Of a DNA stretch of 64,000 bases, positions 63,101-64,000 are shown piece by piece (position 1 is the first letter of the stretch; the number at the start of each line of letters is the position of its first letter). A program made the translations under genes and the position numbers. The stretch is from Nostoc calcicola FACHB-3891 (GTDB lineage: Bacteria > Cyanobacteriota > Cyanobacteriia > Cyanobacteriales > Nostocaceae). The notes below the pieces were generated by a model that made no database searches, was not told where the DNA came from, and was given only the letters and a program-made list of their open reading frames with translations. The DNA lies in the NCBI RefSeq assembly GCF_014697355.1, contig NZ_JACJRQ010000001.1:372001-436000 (forward strand), read 5' to 3'.

Positions 63101-63356
63101 ATGTCAATTTATCTAGGCAACTTCTGTTACCAAGTTACGGAAGAAGATATCAGAGGCGTTTTTGCTGAATATGGTACTGTAAAGCGGGTTCATCGTAATC
63201 TAGCCCCAACTTCCAGGCGACATCCGACAAGGCCAAGTCGCGCAGTTGTCGGGTCTTTACCAACTTGCAATCTGCTGTATCGCCCAATGGATTAGTAGGA
63301 ATTGCCACAATCAAAGACATTCTAAAACCAGGGATGCTATTGCAGGCGATCGCATA
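63101..63356 (+). pseudogene. Truncated RRM RNA-binding protein (RbpA-like) remnant
   Basis: A good start (TTGGAGAAAATCG before the ATG) leads into MSIYLGNFCYQVTEEDIRGV, then FAEYGTVKRV: the first third of a cyanobacterial RbpA-type RRM, with RNP2 (IYLGNF). After about residue 31 homology stops; the frame continues 33 codons to a stop at 63295 without RNP1. The next frame reads SAVSPNGLVGIATIKDILKP and on to a stop near 63356, which seems to be the tail of another gene. This is a fusion of two gene fragments. Confidence 0.65.
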
Positions 63357-63467
63357 AGTAAGGAGTCAGAATTCAGAATTGGCAAATACTCCAACGATAA
63401 AAGTATGGAGTCTCTGTAAAATAGGGTTGTCGGTAACGAAAAAAAAGACGCCTCAGTAACTAACCTT

Positions 63468-63989
63468 ATGCTCACAACAGCTGATTTTTTTCAGTACACC
63501 CAATGGTCGGGTATAGCCACCTTGGTATTCGCTGCCTTAGCAGTGTTGGGTTTTGTTCTCAAATGGGGCATCCGCTTCCGGCTGGTGGGTACGACTGGCT
63601 TTATGGTGGTGCTAACAGCTGGTTTGTTTGCACTCTCCATAGTCCCCTTGAGTCGTACTGTGATTCCGGGAGCAGTGCGCTACAGTCTAGTTTATGACAA
63701 TGGCTCAACACAAGCGGCGATCGCCGTATCACCCAAAATTTCTCCTACAGAATTAGAAGCAACTTTACGTCAAGCAGCTAGCAATCTCTACTCCTATGGT
63801 CGTTCTGGTACACTCCAAGACGATAAGTTAACAGTTCGCGCCCGTACCATTCTTCATCCAGAGCCAGGGATTTCCATACCACTTTACTTGGGTGAAGTCA
63901 AGCGATCGCTCGTTTCTCGTGACAACTCCCCAATAAAAGTGGAAATTTATCAAGACAAATTCGCCCAATTGCCGAAATCTAAGGGTTAA
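63468..63989 (+). CDS. ycf51: Ycf51 family (DUF2518) membrane protein
   Basis: 173 aa. Two N-terminal TM helices (about 16-34 and 41-63: IATLVFAALAVLGFVLKWGI, VGTTGFMVVLTAGLFALSIV), then a soluble domain with VRYSLVYDNGSTQAAIAVSP, ELEATLRQAASNLYSYGRSG and an ending KVEIYQDKFAQLP. This is the full Ycf51 pattern, conserved in cyanobacteria and red-algal plastids; function unknown. The stop is at the window's right edge, so the gene is complete. Confidence 0.88.
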   Translation: MLTTADFFQYTQWSGIATLVFAALAVLGFVLKWGIRFRLVGTTGFMVVLTAGLFALSIVPLSRTVIPGAVRYSLVYDNGSTQAAIAVSPKISPTELEATLRQAASNLYSYGRSGTLQDDKLTVRARTILHPEPGISIPLYLGEVKRSLVSRDNSPIKVEIYQDKFAQLPKSKG

Positions 63990-64000
63990 GGGGACTGGGG

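Overview
The window comes from a filamentous, Nostoc-like cyanobacterium. The evidence is abundant GCGATCGC (HIP1) sites, Ycf51, a ComFB-type protein, a PEP-CTERM protein, an RbpA-like RRM remnant, YaaW- and DUF1345-family proteins, and many Nostoc-style short repeats and MITE-like palindromes. No phage, CRISPR array or complete transposase gene is visible.

The left arm (1-10.4 kb) holds ordinary chromosomal genes: a histidine kinase tail, small membrane proteins, a lipoprotein, a PLP aminotransferase of the alanine-glyoxylate family, two large unknown membrane proteins, and tRNA-Gln(UUG) and tRNA-Leu(CAA).

The centre (10.8-46.1 kb, all + strand) is a nonribosomal peptide cluster. A 7413-aa synthetase carries six modules (C-A-T x4, C-A-PRMT-like MT-T, C-A-N-MT-T). 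It is followed by a flavin halogenase with its own TubC-type docking domain, a one-module synthetase ending in a thioesterase, a methyltransferase, an SDR protein, a HEAGH metalloprotein and two paralogous Fe(II)/2-oxoglutarate oxygenases. My reading of the A-domain pockets is: module 1 uncertain (basic-like), 2 proline-like, 3 Leu, 4 D-V-E-N-A-G-V-V-T (Arg, or the Ahp position of cyanopeptolins), 5 Ile/Val-like, 6 Tyr with N-methylation, 7 Val. Together with the gene order NRPS-halogenase-NRPS/TE-MT-reductase, this points to a chlorinated Ahp-cyclodepsipeptide (cyanopeptolin/anabaenopeptilide/nostopeptin type). A hydroxylated proline-type residue may replace the usual Thr as the lactone residue. 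This is inference from sequence, not proven chemistry. The NRPS leader region is duplicated in front of the oxygenase genes.

The right arm (46.3-64 kb) carries an AlaX-type tRNA editing protein, an FMN 2-hydroxyacid oxidase, a 5'-truncated Rpn/DUF4351-type gene next to a 224-bp MITE-like element, a MazF-like toxin with an RHH antitoxin, an M48 protease, MurA, a bestrophin-like channel, a gene-free stretch with several intrinsic terminators that looks like a small-RNA cluster, a SIMPL-domain protein, ComFB, YaaW, an O-antigen-ligase-like protein, a PEP-CTERM protein, a broken RRM gene and Ycf51.

The most unusual theme is intergenic repeat DNA inside coding sequence, in frame. It sits in the same loop of six of seven A domains, in a second site of A3, as a 123-bp TIR element after the module 6 methyltransferase, after codon 4 of the MazF gene, and inside the O-antigen ligase-like protein.
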